A stretch of DNA of 64,000 nucleotides from Fumia xinanensis (GTDB lineage: Bacteria; Bacillota; Clostridia; Oscillospirales; Ruminococcaceae): contig NZ_JACRSV010000002.1 of the NCBI RefSeq assembly GCF_014384905.1, positions 558,001 through 622,000 of the forward strand. Direction: 5' to 3'. Under the pieces are notes generated by a model. It ran no database searches, was not told where the DNA came from, and was given only the letters and a program-made list of their open reading frames with translations. Shown in pieces: positions 34,060-43,639 of this stretch (position 1 is its first letter; every line of letters starts with the position of its first letter). Made by a program: the position numbers and the translations under genes.

Positions 34060-37000
34060 ATGTTACACAAACGACTCAAAAAGCGGCTTTCGTCTTGCTT
34101 GGCGGCTGTGCTCGCGGTAACCTGCATGTTCAGCAGTATACCGGTACAGGCGTCCAACACGCGCGCCGCGGACAACAGGGTCAATCTGGCGCTTGGTATC
34201 ACTTATGAAACCAACGCCACGGATGCTGATTACAATGAATCGTATCCGGATTTTGACCATGTTAAAATGACCGACGGGCAAATGGCTTCCAGTGTTTGGA
34301 GTGGGGCCAGCGTCGGATTCAAAAACCTAAAAAGAGGGGATCCTGCTGCTGACATCCCTCTGACCCTGACCTTCGATTTAGGCGGGGAAAAGGACGTTAA
34401 TGCAGTTCTCTTCTCTGGATGGGACAGCAACAATGACGGAGGAATCCGTAACCCTGTCCATTATGTCATCAAGTACTGGGCGGACGGCGCCTGGCAGGTT
34501 CTGCATGAGCAGAGTCATGGCCGGGTCGACCCGAATGGAGGCCATGCTTATTTCGAATTTGGCTACACCATTCCCGATAATGGTTCCGTCAAGGCTTCAA
34601 AAATTATGTTGGAAATCACCAATGACCCTGAGACCCTCGTGGCGTTTCTGGACGAAGTACAGATTCTCGCCCCGGCAGAGCAGGGCGGTGGTATAGCCCC
34701 CGGCACCCCCGGCAACTTGGCCAAAGGCAAAAGCTACGAAGTCACGGGGACAAACGACTGGATCAGCGAGGACAAGAACTACGGCGATCCCACCGGCCGC
34801 AAACTCACCGACGGCGTGATTCACACCGATGATTCCAGTTTCCAGACCGGGGACGCCTTGGTGGGCTACAAGGTCAACGACGCGGAACATCAGGATTTTA
34901 TCATCGATTTAGGTGAAGAGAAGGAAGTCAGCGGCTACGCCATCCACGGCTGGTGCATCAACGATTACGCTTGGCTGATTTGGAATCTTCGCCACTACTC
35001 GGTATCCTACCTGGATGGAAACGGCGACTGGCAGACTCTGGTGGACACCGAAGACCGGCTGCCCCGTCAGGATGACACCGCTTCCTGCTACACCTGGAAA
35101 GGAGATTTCCAGGCTCCTGTCACCACCAGCAAGATCAAATTTTCCATCCGCTGCTGGAGCACAGGCCTGTTCCTCAGCGAGCTTGAAGTGTTCGGCACAC
35201 AGGGTGGTGGCGAACCTGACGAGCCCGATACCTACGACAATAAGGCTCTGAACCGGCCCTACACCAAATCCGAACCCTATTCAGAAAACGGTTCGATTCT
35301 CTATCCCGACACCGGCGACAGCGAACTGACTGATGGTAAAACCGGCGGCGACAGCTACGGCGATGCGGGTTGGGTAGGTTTTGCTGGACAGGACAATGAA
35401 AAATTTGTACAGGTGGACCTGGGCAAGCCTTATGACATCGATAAAGTGGAATTTTCCTACTGTGTCGACAGCGGCGCGGGCATCAATCCGCCCTCTTCCA
35501 CTAAAGTGACTTATTCGCTGGACGGCGTCACTTTCTACGATTTTGTCACCTTCCAGAATCTCAGCCCGGCTTCCGGCGCTCACACAGTTTCTCTCAAAGG
35601 GGAGCCGGTCGTGGCCCGGTATGTGCGCTATAACTTCACCAAATCCGGCTCCTGGCTGTTTGTGTCAGAAGTTGCCGCTTACGGTACAGCCGCGAATTTG
35701 GATCCCAAAGTACCTTACCTGGCGCAGAACCTGCCCGCGGAAAAACAGCTCTATTTCGGAAACGATGCGGAGCTCACCGTTTCCGCTATTATCGGTACCC
35801 CCGGCACCGTTACATATGAGTGGAAAAAAGACGGTACCCCGCTTGAAGAAACCGGCGCAACCCTGTCCCTCAAAAATGTCCAGGCAGAGGACAGCGGCGT
35901 CTATCAGGTGACCGTCGTCAACGAACTGAACGGGGAAAAGCACACCGCCGAGAGCAACCCCTGTACCGTCTCCGTTACCGAGGTTCAAGACGCGAAAACC
36001 CTGCTTGATGTGTTCAGGACCAAGACTCCCGTCATTGAGGGCGGCAAAGTGGTCATCGAGGACTCTCAGAGCTCTCTTTACAAAGTGGTGATCGGCGGTT
36101 CTGACCGGGAGACCATCATTGACCTGGACGGAAACGTCTACGAGCCCCTCTTCGACACTACGGTAAACCTGGTGTACAAGGCGGTCTCCACCACCGACGA
36201 GACCGATTTCGCAAACGCAGATTACAATGTTCAGGTCGTGGTTCCCGGCAAATACAAAAAAGTAACCGGCGACAACAAAGCGCCTTCCACCCTTCCTTCC
36301 ATCCGGGAGTGGAAAGGCAATACCGGCAAGTTTGAAATGACCGATTCTACAGCTATTGTCGCCAACACCGCTGTGGAAAAAGCAGTGGCCCAAAAGATGG
36401 CCACCTTCTTCAAGGATGTGCTGAAAAAAGACGTTTCCGTCAAAGAAGGCACTCCTGCTAAGGGCGATGTACAGCTGAAAATCGATTCTTCCATCCCCGA
36501 AATGGGCGCGGAAGGCTATTACATGGACGTCACCGACACTGTCGTCGTTCGGGCCCCTCAGCAGACGGGCCTTTTATACGGCGCAATCACCGTGGTCCAG
36601 TCCCTTTACTCCGACAAGGAGAAAACCTTTATCCCCAAAGGTATCGCCAGAGACTACCCGGCCTATAAGGTCAGAGGCGCGTTTTTGGACGTGGCCCGTA
36701 TGGGTTACCCTCTGGAGTATTTGGAAGAAATCACCAAGTACATGGCCTGGTTTAAGATGAACGACTTCCATCTTCACTTAAATGACAAGGCAGATCAGGA
36801 TTACAAGTCCTTCCGGCTGGAAAGCGACCTGCAAAACCTGACCTCCACAGACTTGTACTACGGAAAAGAAGAATACAAGGATTTCCAGGACATGGCGGCC
36901 GACTGGGGCGTCAACATCATCTCGGAAATCGAGACTCCCGGCCATGCGAGAGCCTTTAGAGACGTCCCCGGCATCAAGATGACTACCGACGGGGAGCATC

Positions 37001-40000
37001 TGGACCTCTCTGACCGTCAGACCGTCGAGACCATCAAAGGCCTTTTTGACGAAATGCTGGACGGAGACGATCCGGTTATCCGCAACCCTGTTGTCCACAT
37101 CGGTACGGATGAATATTACGCCGGCACCCCTGAACAGCTCAACGAATATGTCTATGAGCTGACTCAGCACCTGGCTGCGAAAGGCGTTACCATGCGTTTC
37201 TGGGGTGCGTTTCTCAACAACGCCGGCGTTCCCGCGGGCGTCAGCAAAACCATCCCCGGTTCCCAGTGCAACATCTGGGCTTCCTCCGGCGAGTGGAGCG
37301 ATACTTTAAGCCCCACCCAGATGATGGAGTACGGCTACGATCTTATCAACTCCAACGGCTACAACCTTTATATGGTTCCCGGAGGCGTCGAGTATTCCGA
37401 CAGCCTGAACCACGCAAACCTTTATAATAAGTGGGATGTCAATCACTTCGACCTGGCGGGCAAACAGACTAACATCATGCCTCTGGGCCATCCTCAGGTG
37501 TTGGGCGCAGATTTCCTTATCTGGAACGATCGCGGCACCTCCAACACCGGATTCTCCATCTTCGACACCTTTACCCGTTTCCAGAATGGTACTACCATCG
37601 TGGCGGAAAAGACCTGGCACGGTCCCAAGGACGAAGATCAGGATTACAACGACTTTGCAAAACGGGATAAGATGTTCAAAGACATCGTGGGCGGCGCAAA
37701 TCCCACAAGAAAAGTCAATTCCGAGACCCAGACCCTGGTGGATATCGACTTTGAAGACGCAAGTGGAAACACCGCTTACGATCTGTCCGACAATCATCTG
37801 GACGCTACTGTCACAAACGGCAGCTTTGTTGAGGACAACGGCAGCACCGTCCTTTCCTTCGACGGAAACGGCTCCATGTCCCTGCCTGTTCAGTCTATCG
37901 GCTTCCCCTACGAGGCTTCCTTCGACCTGAAGGTCACGAAAGCCCCGGCGGCCAATACCAAGCTCTTTTCGAGCCAGGACGGCACCTTCTATCTGAACAT
38001 TGACGGCACCGGCAAAATGGGCTTCAAGCGGGACGGCTTCAAGGTCATTACGCCTAATAAGGATGTCCGGTTCGACTTGGAAGGCTACACCTTCACTTTT
38101 GATTACAAACTGCCTCTCAATACCTGGACCAAAATCAAAATCAAGTCCGACAAGCAGTTTACTTATCTGGAAGTGGACGGCAAATCCTACAAAGCGCAGA
38201 ATAGTGTCAGGAGATTAGACTATCCTAAGCCCAGTTCTCTGGACGAAAGCTCTATCAGCATGTTCTCCACCGAGAAGATGTTCGAGGGTATGACCTGTAT
38301 GGTGGATAACCTTGTGGTCAAGAACCCCGAACTGAAAGACAACAGCGAGAGAAACCCGAATCTGGCGTTTGAATGCGATGTCACCACCTCTCCTCTGGAG
38401 GACGGCAGCATGTACGGCCGGAACTTCTATCCCGGCGCGCTGACTGACGGCATCAAAAACGACATCAACACTCGGGTATCCTTTGAACCGAAGAGTGAAA
38501 CCACCTGGGCCATCATCGACCTGGGCAAGGTGAAGGACATTAACCTCATCAAAGTGTTCTTCTTCGAGAGCTGCCCCGAGTACAGAATCTCTATTTCTGA
38601 AAATGGGGAAGACTGGACAGAAGTTCTCCACAAGACCGACGGCGTCCATGGACGTCCCGAAAACGTCGACGTGGAAATCGATATTCCATTCGAGACTCAA
38701 AAGGCCCGTTATGTCAAGTACGAAGGCCTCCAGAAATGGCAGTCCCAGTGGGGCGGATACCACGGCGGCCTCTCTGAAATGGAAGTTTACAACATGAAGG
38801 CCGACTTTGACGTCGTGGTCAAAGAAACTGCAAACGGCACCGTCTCCGTTGATAAAATCTACGCAAACGAAGGCGACAAAGTCACCGTTACGATTACTCC
38901 CGACGAGGGTTACAAACTGGAATCCCTCACCGTCAACGGCAAGGCAGTCACCGTGGAAGGAAATACCTATATTCTGACCATGCCCGCCAAAAATGTGACG
39001 ATTGCAGCAAACTTCGTTTCCGCGACGAAACCTACCTTCAGCGTCACCATGGACAGCATGCAAAACGGCACTGTCACCGCCGATAAGACTACTGCCAACG
39101 AAGGCGACAAGATCACCCTGACGGTCAGACCGGCAAACGGCTATCAGCTCAAGGAGATCAAGGCAAACGGCGAAACAATCACTCCGGTGGAAGGCGTTTA
39201 CAGTTTCGTGATGCCTGCAAAAGATGTGACTGTTACAGCGGTATTCGAGAAGATTCCCGAAGTGAAATACAACATCAACATCGCAGAAACGACAAACGGC
39301 ACCGTTTCTTCCGACAAGCAGACTGCTGCCAAGGGCGAGACCGTCACTCTGACTGTCACTCCTGCAAATGGCTATCTCGTGAAGAGCGTGAAGGTCAACG
39401 GCAGCACTGTTGAAGCGGTGGGCGGCGTTTACAGCTTCGTAATGCCCGCTAAAGACGTTAATGTGGAAGCAGTATTTGAGAAAATTCCCGAAAACCAGTA
39501 CAAAGTGACTGTTCTGCCTTCTGAAAACGGCACTGTTACTGCTGATAAGCAGGCTGCCGCCGAAGGAGAGACCGTTACTCTGACCGTGAAGCCTGCAAGC
39601 GGCTACTCCATCAGTTCCGTCAAGGTGAACGGCGAGGCCATCACACCTGTAAACGATGTTTACCGTTTTGTAATGCCCGGAAAAGACGTGGAGGTTACCG
39701 CTTCCTTCGAACAGGGCGAAACTTATAAGATCATCGTCGAACAATTAAACGGCGGCGTGATCGTTCCCGAAAAGACCACCGCTAAAGCTGGTGAAACTAT
39801 CCACCTGACCGTTGTTCCTGACTTCCAGTACGCTGTGAGCTTTGTTTGGTGCAATAAGCAGGAATTGGTTTCGAAGGACGGCAAATACAGCTTTGTGATG
39901 CCTGCTCAGGATGTGAGAATTTACGCTTACTTCATCTACATGGGCGGCTCCATCGGCGGAGGTTCTTCTGGCGGCGGAAGCAGCAAACCTTCGAAACCCG

Positions 40001-40554
40001 TGAAACCCACCGAGCCCACCTGGGAAGAGGTTGACGGCGTCTGGAAACTCAAAGGCACTGACGGCGAATACCTGACCGGCTGGCAGAAGGTTGACAGCAA
40101 GTGGTACTATCTGGGCACCGATGGCGTACGCGCTACCGGCTGGCAGAAGGTTGACAACAAGTGGTACTATCTGAAATCCGACGGCGTGATGGCGACAGGC
40201 TGGCTCAAACTGGGCAACATCTGGTACTATCTGAACGCAGGCGGCGTCATGCAGACCGGCTGGCTCTACAACGGAGGCGTATGGTACTACCTCTACAGCT
40301 GGGGCGGCATGGCTAACACCAGTTGGGTACAGATAGGCAATACCTGGTACTACTTCAGAGGCAACGGCGCTATGTTTACCGGCTGGCTCCAGCAGGGTAC
40401 CACCTGGTATTACCTGAAAGACAGCGGCGCAATGGCGACCGGCTGGAACTGGGTAGGAAACAAATGCTACTACTTTAACGCCAGCGGCAAAATGGCGCAG
40501 AACACCACCGTAGGCGGCTACAAGTTAGACGCTTCCGGCGCATGGGTGAAATAA
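34060..40554 (+). CDS. Secreted, cell-wall-bound multidomain GH20 beta-hexosaminidase
   Basis: 2164 residues from the ATG at 34060 (AAAGGAG nine bases upstream). Order: signal peptide (about 1-37, ending PVQA); three F5/8-type discoidin/CBM32-like modules (about 45-205, 219-380, 394-544); an Ig-like module (about 555-642); an unassigned module (644-730); GH20 accessory domain (about 740-863); GH20 catalytic barrel (about 866-1195) with the Asp1017-Glu1018 pair in VHIGTDEYYAG; a LamG-like sandwich (about 1220-1425); a fourth discoidin module (1431-1577); five InlB-B-like repeats of about 76 residues, each ending MPAKDV or similar; a Gly/Ser linker; and about seven choline-binding-type repeats (GWQKVDSKWYYL). 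GH20 enzymes release N-acetylhexosamines or lacto-N-biose from mucin and milk glycans, so host-glycan use is likely. Confidence 0.88.
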   Translation: MLHKRLKKRLSSCLAAVLAVTCMFSSIPVQASNTRAADNRVNLALGITYETNATDADYNESYPDFDHVKMTDGQMASSVWSGASVGFKNLKRGDPAADIPLTLTFDLGGEKDVNAVLFSGWDSNNDGGIRNPVHYVIKYWADGAWQVLHEQSHGRVDPNGGHAYFEFGYTIPDNGSVKASKIMLEITNDPETLVAFLDEVQILAPAEQGGGIAPGTPGNLAKGKSYEVTGTNDWISEDKNYGDPTGRKLTDGVIHTDDSSFQTGDALVGYKVNDAEHQDFIIDLGEEKEVSGYAIHGWCINDYAWLIWNLRHYSVSYLDGNGDWQTLVDTEDRLPRQDDTASCYTWKGDFQAPVTTSKIKFSIRCWSTGLFLSELEVFGTQGGGEPDEPDTYDNKALNRPYTKSEPYSENGSILYPDTGDSELTDGKTGGDSYGDAGWVGFAGQDNEKFVQVDLGKPYDIDKVEFSYCVDSGAGINPPSSTKVTYSLDGVTFYDFVTFQNLSPASGAHTVSLKGEPVVARYVRYNFTKSGSWLFVSEVAAYGTAANLDPKVPYLAQNLPAEKQLYFGNDAELTVSAIIGTPGTVTYEWKKDGTPLEETGATLSLKNVQAEDSGVYQVTVVNELNGEKHTAESNPCTVSVTEVQDAKTLLDVFRTKTPVIEGGKVVIEDSQSSLYKVVIGGSDRETIIDLDGNVYEPLFDTTVNLVYKAVSTTDETDFANADYNVQVVVPGKYKKVTGDNKAPSTLPSIREWKGNTGKFEMTDSTAIVANTAVEKAVAQKMATFFKDVLKKDVSVKEGTPAKGDVQLKIDSSIPEMGAEGYYMDVTDTVVVRAPQQTGLLYGAITVVQSLYSDKEKTFIPKGIARDYPAYKVRGAFLDVARMGYPLEYLEEITKYMAWFKMNDFHLHLNDKADQDYKSFRLESDLQNLTSTDLYYGKEEYKDFQDMAADWGVNIISEIETPGHARAFRDVPGIKMTTDGEHLDLSDRQTVETIKGLFDEMLDGDDPVIRNPVVHIGTDEYYAGTPEQLNEYVYELTQHLAAKGVTMRFWGAFLNNAGVPAGVSKTIPGSQCNIWASSGEWSDTLSPTQMMEYGYDLINSNGYNLYMVPGGVEYSDSLNHANLYNKWDVNHFDLAGKQTNIMPLGHPQVLGADFLIWNDRGTSNTGFSIFDTFTRFQNGTTIVAEKTWHGPKDEDQDYNDFAKRDKMFKDIVGGANPTRKVNSETQTLVDIDFEDASGNTAYDLSDNHLDATVTNGSFVEDNGSTVLSFDGNGSMSLPVQSIGFPYEASFDLKVTKAPAANTKLFSSQDGTFYLNIDGTGKMGFKRDGFKVITPNKDVRFDLEGYTFTFDYKLPLNTWTKIKIKSDKQFTYLEVDGKSYKAQNSVRRLDYPKPSSLDESSISMFSTEKMFEGMTCMVDNLVVKNPELKDNSERNPNLAFECDVTTSPLEDGSMYGRNFYPGALTDGIKNDINTRVSFEPKSETTWAIIDLGKVKDINLIKVFFFESCPEYRISISENGEDWTEVLHKTDGVHGRPENVDVEIDIPFETQKARYVKYEGLQKWQSQWGGYHGGLSEMEVYNMKADFDVVVKETANGTVSVDKIYANEGDKVTVTITPDEGYKLESLTVNGKAVTVEGNTYILTMPAKNVTIAANFVSATKPTFSVTMDSMQNGTVTADKTTANEGDKITLTVRPANGYQLKEIKANGETITPVEGVYSFVMPAKDVTVTAVFEKIPEVKYNINIAETTNGTVSSDKQTAAKGETVTLTVTPANGYLVKSVKVNGSTVEAVGGVYSFVMPAKDVNVEAVFEKIPENQYKVTVLPSENGTVTADKQAAAEGETVTLTVKPASGYSISSVKVNGEAITPVNDVYRFVMPGKDVEVTASFEQGETYKIIVEQLNGGVIVPEKTTAKAGETIHLTVVPDFQYAVSFVWCNKQELVSKDGKYSFVMPAQDVRIYAYFIYMGGSIGGGSSGGGSSKPSKPVKPTEPTWEEVDGVWKLKGTDGEYLTGWQKVDSKWYYLGTDGVRATGWQKVDNKWYYLKSDGVMATGWLKLGNIWYYLNAGGVMQTGWLYNGGVWYYLYSWGGMANTSWVQIGNTWYYFRGNGAMFTGWLQQGTTWYYLKDSGAMATGWNWVGNKCYYFNASGKMAQNTTVGGYKLDASGAWVK

Positions 40555-40620
40555 CTGGGATTTTAGTTGTTTTCATCAATTTGCTATTTCCTTGTAACTC
40601 ATAACAATCTCTTAGAGAAA

Positions 40621-40649
40621 AAGGCTCCGAATAATCGGAGCCTTTTTTC
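40621..40649 (+). terminator. Terminator of the giant hexosaminidase gene
   Basis: AAGGCTCCGA-ATAA-TCGGAGCCTT followed by TTTT. Confidence 0.9.
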
Positions 40650-40663
40650 ATTGTGACGGCATC

Positions 40664-40697
40664 AAAAAACAGCCCGGGAAACAGTTCCCGGGCTGTT
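40664..40697 (-). terminator. Terminator of the M18 aminopeptidase gene
   Basis: AACAGCCCGGGAA-ACA-GTTCCCGGGCTGTT; on the minus strand it is followed by TTTTTGAT. It lies 14 bases after the stop codon at 40711. Confidence 0.85.
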
Positions 40698-40710
40698 TGA
40701 TGATTTCATT

Positions 40711-42102
40711 TTATTTTGCAAATTCACTGAAAGCGCGGTAGGTGGAATACACGTCGATTTTGCCGGTCACTTCAAATGGGGAGTGCATCGACAGAACAGG
40801 GACTCCCAGGTCTACCGTGTCCACATCCAGCTCGGCGATATAGGCTGCCACCGTTCCGCCGCCGCCCTGGTCGACTTTGCCAAGCTCGGAGGTCTGCCAG
40901 AGCACGTCGCCGTCGATGAGCATTTTCCGCACTTCGCCCATAAACTCGGCGGAAGCGTCGTTGGATCCGCCCTTACCCCGGGAGCCGGTGTATTTGAGCA
41001 CAACGGTGCCGTAGTTTACATAGGCGCTGTTTTTCCGCTCGGACACGTCGGGGAAGGTGGGGTCGAAGGCCGCGCCTACGTCGGCGGACAGGCATTTTGA
41101 TTTGCTGAGGACGGTTCTCGCCTCGATGCCGTGGGGTTTTGCCAGATCGGCGATGAAGTACTTGAGGTAGGCGCCTTTGAGGCCGGTAGCGCCGTTAGAG
41201 CCGATCTCCTCCTTGTCGGCGAAGATGGTGACGAGGGTTTTATGGGGATTTTCGGCCTCCAGCGTCGCTTCCAGCGATGTGAAGGCGCAGACCCGGTCGT
41301 CCTGGCCGTAGGAGCCCACCATGCTCCGGTCAAAGCCGATGTCCCGGGCCTTGAAGGCGGGAACGGCCTCCAGCTCGGCGGAGAGGAAGTCGCTTTCGAT
41401 GATACCGTACTTTTCGTTTAAGATGCGCATGATGTTGAGCTTTACCTTCTCGCTGGCCTCGTCGTCCTTAAAGGGGCGGGAGCCGATGAGGAGGTTTAGT
41501 TCCTCGCCCTGGATGAGCTTGGGGGCGGGGCGCTTCATCTGCTCGTCGGCAAGGTGGGGAAGCAAATCGGTGACGCAGAAAACCGGGTCGCTTTCGTCCT
41601 CTCCGATAGAGACGGTGACTTTACTCAGGTCGGATTTCACGATGACGCCGTGGAGCGACAGGGGGATGGCGGTCCACTGGTATTTCTTGATGCCGCCGTA
41701 GTAGTGGGTCTTGAAAAGAGCCAGTTCGGCGTCCTCGTAGAGGGGGACCTGCTTTAAGTCAAGACGGGGGGAATCGATGTGGGAAGCCATGATTTTGACG
41801 CCGTTTTCCAGCGGTTCCTGGCCCATGACTGCCAAGATAAGGGATTTGTCCCGGTTTACGAAATAAACCTTGTCGCCGGGCATGTATTTGACGCCGGGCT
41901 GGAAGGGCTTATATCCCTTCTGCTCTGCCCGGGCCACGATGTACTCCACGGCCTCCCGCTCGGTTTTGCCCCGGTTTAAAAAATTCTTGTATTCCTCGCA
42001 GAATTGGTCGGCTTTTTGCAGCGTTTCGTCGTCCATGAGAAGGCCGCCGTTTTTCTTTTTCATGAGAAGCTCTTTTTCCAGAGTGGATTCTTTTTCGCTC
42101 AT
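40711..42102 (-). CDS. M18-family aminopeptidase
   Basis: 463 residues from the ATG at 42102; an ATG at 42111 directly abuts the AAAGGA element. Metal and catalytic motifs: ASHIDSPRLDLKQ near residue 105 (His and Asp ligands), FADKEEIGSNGATG near 295 with the catalytic Glu pair, SADVGAAFDPT near 340 and VLSMHSPFEVTGKID near 435. M18 (aspartyl/leucyl aminopeptidase I-type) enzymes are cytoplasmic dodecamers that trim acidic or hydrophobic N-termini. It is monocistronic with its own terminator. Confidence 0.9.
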   Translation of the reverse strand: MSEKESTLEKELLMKKKNGGLLMDDETLQKADQFCEEYKNFLNRGKTEREAVEYIVARAEQKGYKPFQPGVKYMPGDKVYFVNRDKSLILAVMGQEPLENGVKIMASHIDSPRLDLKQVPLYEDAELALFKTHYYGGIKKYQWTAIPLSLHGVIVKSDLSKVTVSIGEDESDPVFCVTDLLPHLADEQMKRPAPKLIQGEELNLLIGSRPFKDDEASEKVKLNIMRILNEKYGIIESDFLSAELEAVPAFKARDIGFDRSMVGSYGQDDRVCAFTSLEATLEAENPHKTLVTIFADKEEIGSNGATGLKGAYLKYFIADLAKPHGIEARTVLSKSKCLSADVGAAFDPTFPDVSERKNSAYVNYGTVVLKYTGSRGKGGSNDASAEFMGEVRKMLIDGDVLWQTSELGKVDQGGGGTVAAYIAELDVDTVDLGVPVLSMHSPFEVTGKIDVYSTYRAFSEFAK

Positions 42103-42219
42103 AACAATCATTCCTTTCAGGAAATGGGGGAGGATTTTGGCCTCTGCCCGGAAACTCCGGCGGCAGAGGCGCGGATGCGCCCCTTTTTCAGTTTAGTATA
42201 TTCGTTTTTGAGCCGTTTA

Positions 42220-43386
42220 TCAGGAATAAAGGCTCTGATACGCTTTTTGAGCTTGTAAAACGTCGTCTACATAATCGCTGGTAGTGGGGAAGGGGATGTT
42301 TTCGAGAGTCGTTCCGTCGGAGCTGTATCGCTCGTCCTGGAGCCACTTTTTCACATTGCCCCAACCGGCGTGGTAAGCAGTGAGCGCGTTCTCCGCCGAA
42401 TCGAATTCAGTAAGCAACAGGGAGAGCAGATAGGTCCCGTACCGGATGTTCACCTCCGGGTCAAATATCTCGTCGTAAGAGGCTTTTTCGCCGGCGGGCA
42501 TCTTGGAGTTCACCCAGTCAAAAGTCTCCTCGGTGATCTGCATGAGGCCCTTAGCGTCGGCCTTGGAGACGACGTTTGGGCGAAAACCGCTCTCGCACTT
42601 GATGACGGCGTAGACGAGATTTTCGTCCACGTTGTACTCCTGGGCGCAGGCAGAAACGATTTCCTCATATTTTTGGGGATACATCTGGTGAAGCATCAGC
42701 TTGTAGGCCCCGCCGATGACGACGATGCAGGCCAGAATGATCGCCGCCCAGATGAGCAGGTTCATCCCAGGCCCCCGTTCCTTTTTACCGCCGTCCGCAC
42801 CGCTGCCCATCCGCTTTGCGATGAGCCGCCCCTGGTCGAGAAGCTCCTGTTCTGAGCCGTTGTTGCGGAGAATGTAGTCGGAGCGGAGAATGTAGAACCG
42901 GTCGTTATGCTGGGCAGACATCCGGTCCTCGGCTTCCTTGGAGGAAAGACCGTCCCGGCGCATGATCCGCTCTTTCCGTAGCTCCGGGTTTGCCAGCACC
43001 GATACCTTGCAGTCGCAGAGGCGCTGGGCGCCGCTCTCAAAGAGAGTGGGGGCATCCAAAAGAATTTTTTGTTCCCCTGCCTCCTGTAATTCCCGGATCT
43101 GCCCCTCGATCTTCTCGATGATGGGCGGATTCATCACAGCGTTTAATTTTTCCAGCTGTTCTTTATCAGAAAAGGTCTTGGCGGCTAAAAGGCGGCGGTC
43201 GAGCGTGCCGTCGGGCCGCAGGATTTCGTCTCCGAACACGGCGCAGAGCCGCAGGAGAACGTCCGGGTCGGCGGCGACTGTCCGGGCGACTTTGTCCGCG
43301 TCGATGACGGCGTAGCCCATGTCGGCGAAAACTTTTGTCAGAGTGGACTTGCCGGCTCCGGTCTGCCCGGTGAGGCCGACGACCAC
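42220..43386 (-). CDS. coaE: Fusion of dephospho-CoA kinase and membrane-anchored lytic transglycosylase
   Basis: 388 residues from a GTG. Residues 1-195 are CoaE, the last enzyme of coenzyme A synthesis: P-loop GLTGQTGAGKSTLTKVFADMG, VIDADKVAR and VMNPPIIEKIE. Residues about 210-232 form a membrane helix (NLLIWAAIILACIVVIGGAY). Residues about 235-385 are a family-1 lytic transglycosylase with catalytic Glu in VIKCESGFRP, then KGLMQITEETF and ALTAYHAGWGNV. A strong AGGAGGG (43414-43420) is too far from the GTG but six bases from a CTG at 43407, which would add MSQKKKE; that may be the true start. An internal ATG at 42765 after a G-rich stretch could also start the transglycosylase alone. No stop separates the parts. 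Confidence 0.85.
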   Translation of the reverse strand: MVVGLTGQTGAGKSTLTKVFADMGYAVIDADKVARTVAADPDVLLRLCAVFGDEILRPDGTLDRRLLAAKTFSDKEQLEKLNAVMNPPIIEKIEGQIRELQEAGEQKILLDAPTLFESGAQRLCDCKVSVLANPELRKERIMRRDGLSSKEAEDRMSAQHNDRFYILRSDYILRNNGSEQELLDQGRLIAKRMGSGADGGKKERGPGMNLLIWAAIILACIVVIGGAYKLMLHQMYPQKYEEIVSACAQEYNVDENLVYAVIKCESGFRPNVVSKADAKGLMQITEETFDWVNSKMPAGEKASYDEIFDPEVNIRYGTYLLSLLLTEFDSAENALTAYHAGWGNVKKWLQDERYSSDGTTLENIPFPTTSDYVDDVLQAQKAYQSLYS

Positions 43387-43533
43387 TTCTTTTTTCTTCT
43401 GTGACAGGAAAATCCCTCCTTTGTGGGAGCCGCTCCGCTATGGGAGCTATGAAAGGCCGGAATCCGGCGCGAATGTTTGTTGAAACAGAGGGGCCATCTG
43501 CCCACAGGATTCCGTCAATGGTTTGGCAATTCC

Positions 43534-43629
43534 GCGGGCGGAGCGTAAATCTAATGCGGCAGCGTTTGATTTTGACCCGCCCCTACAATAAATGAAAATC
43601 CCCATAGGGCAGGGGTATCACCCCCTACA
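43534..43629. repeat. Two REP-related palindromes beside the Sua5 gene
   Basis: GCGGGCGG at about 43534 and CCGCCCCTAC at 43579-43588 are the arms of an inverted REP with an enlarged middle. AGGGGTATCACCCCCTAC at 43611-43628 is a second, shorter family variant that ends 10 bp from the sua5 stop codon. The 253-bp gap contains nothing else. Confidence 0.5.
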
Positions 43630-43639
43630 GGCGTTCGGG

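Noticed and set aside
38215..39744. 509-codon minus-strand frame opposite the hexosaminidase repeats
   Set aside because: It lies entirely antisense to a well-supported gene and its repeats mirror the InlB-like repeats; codon bias artefact.
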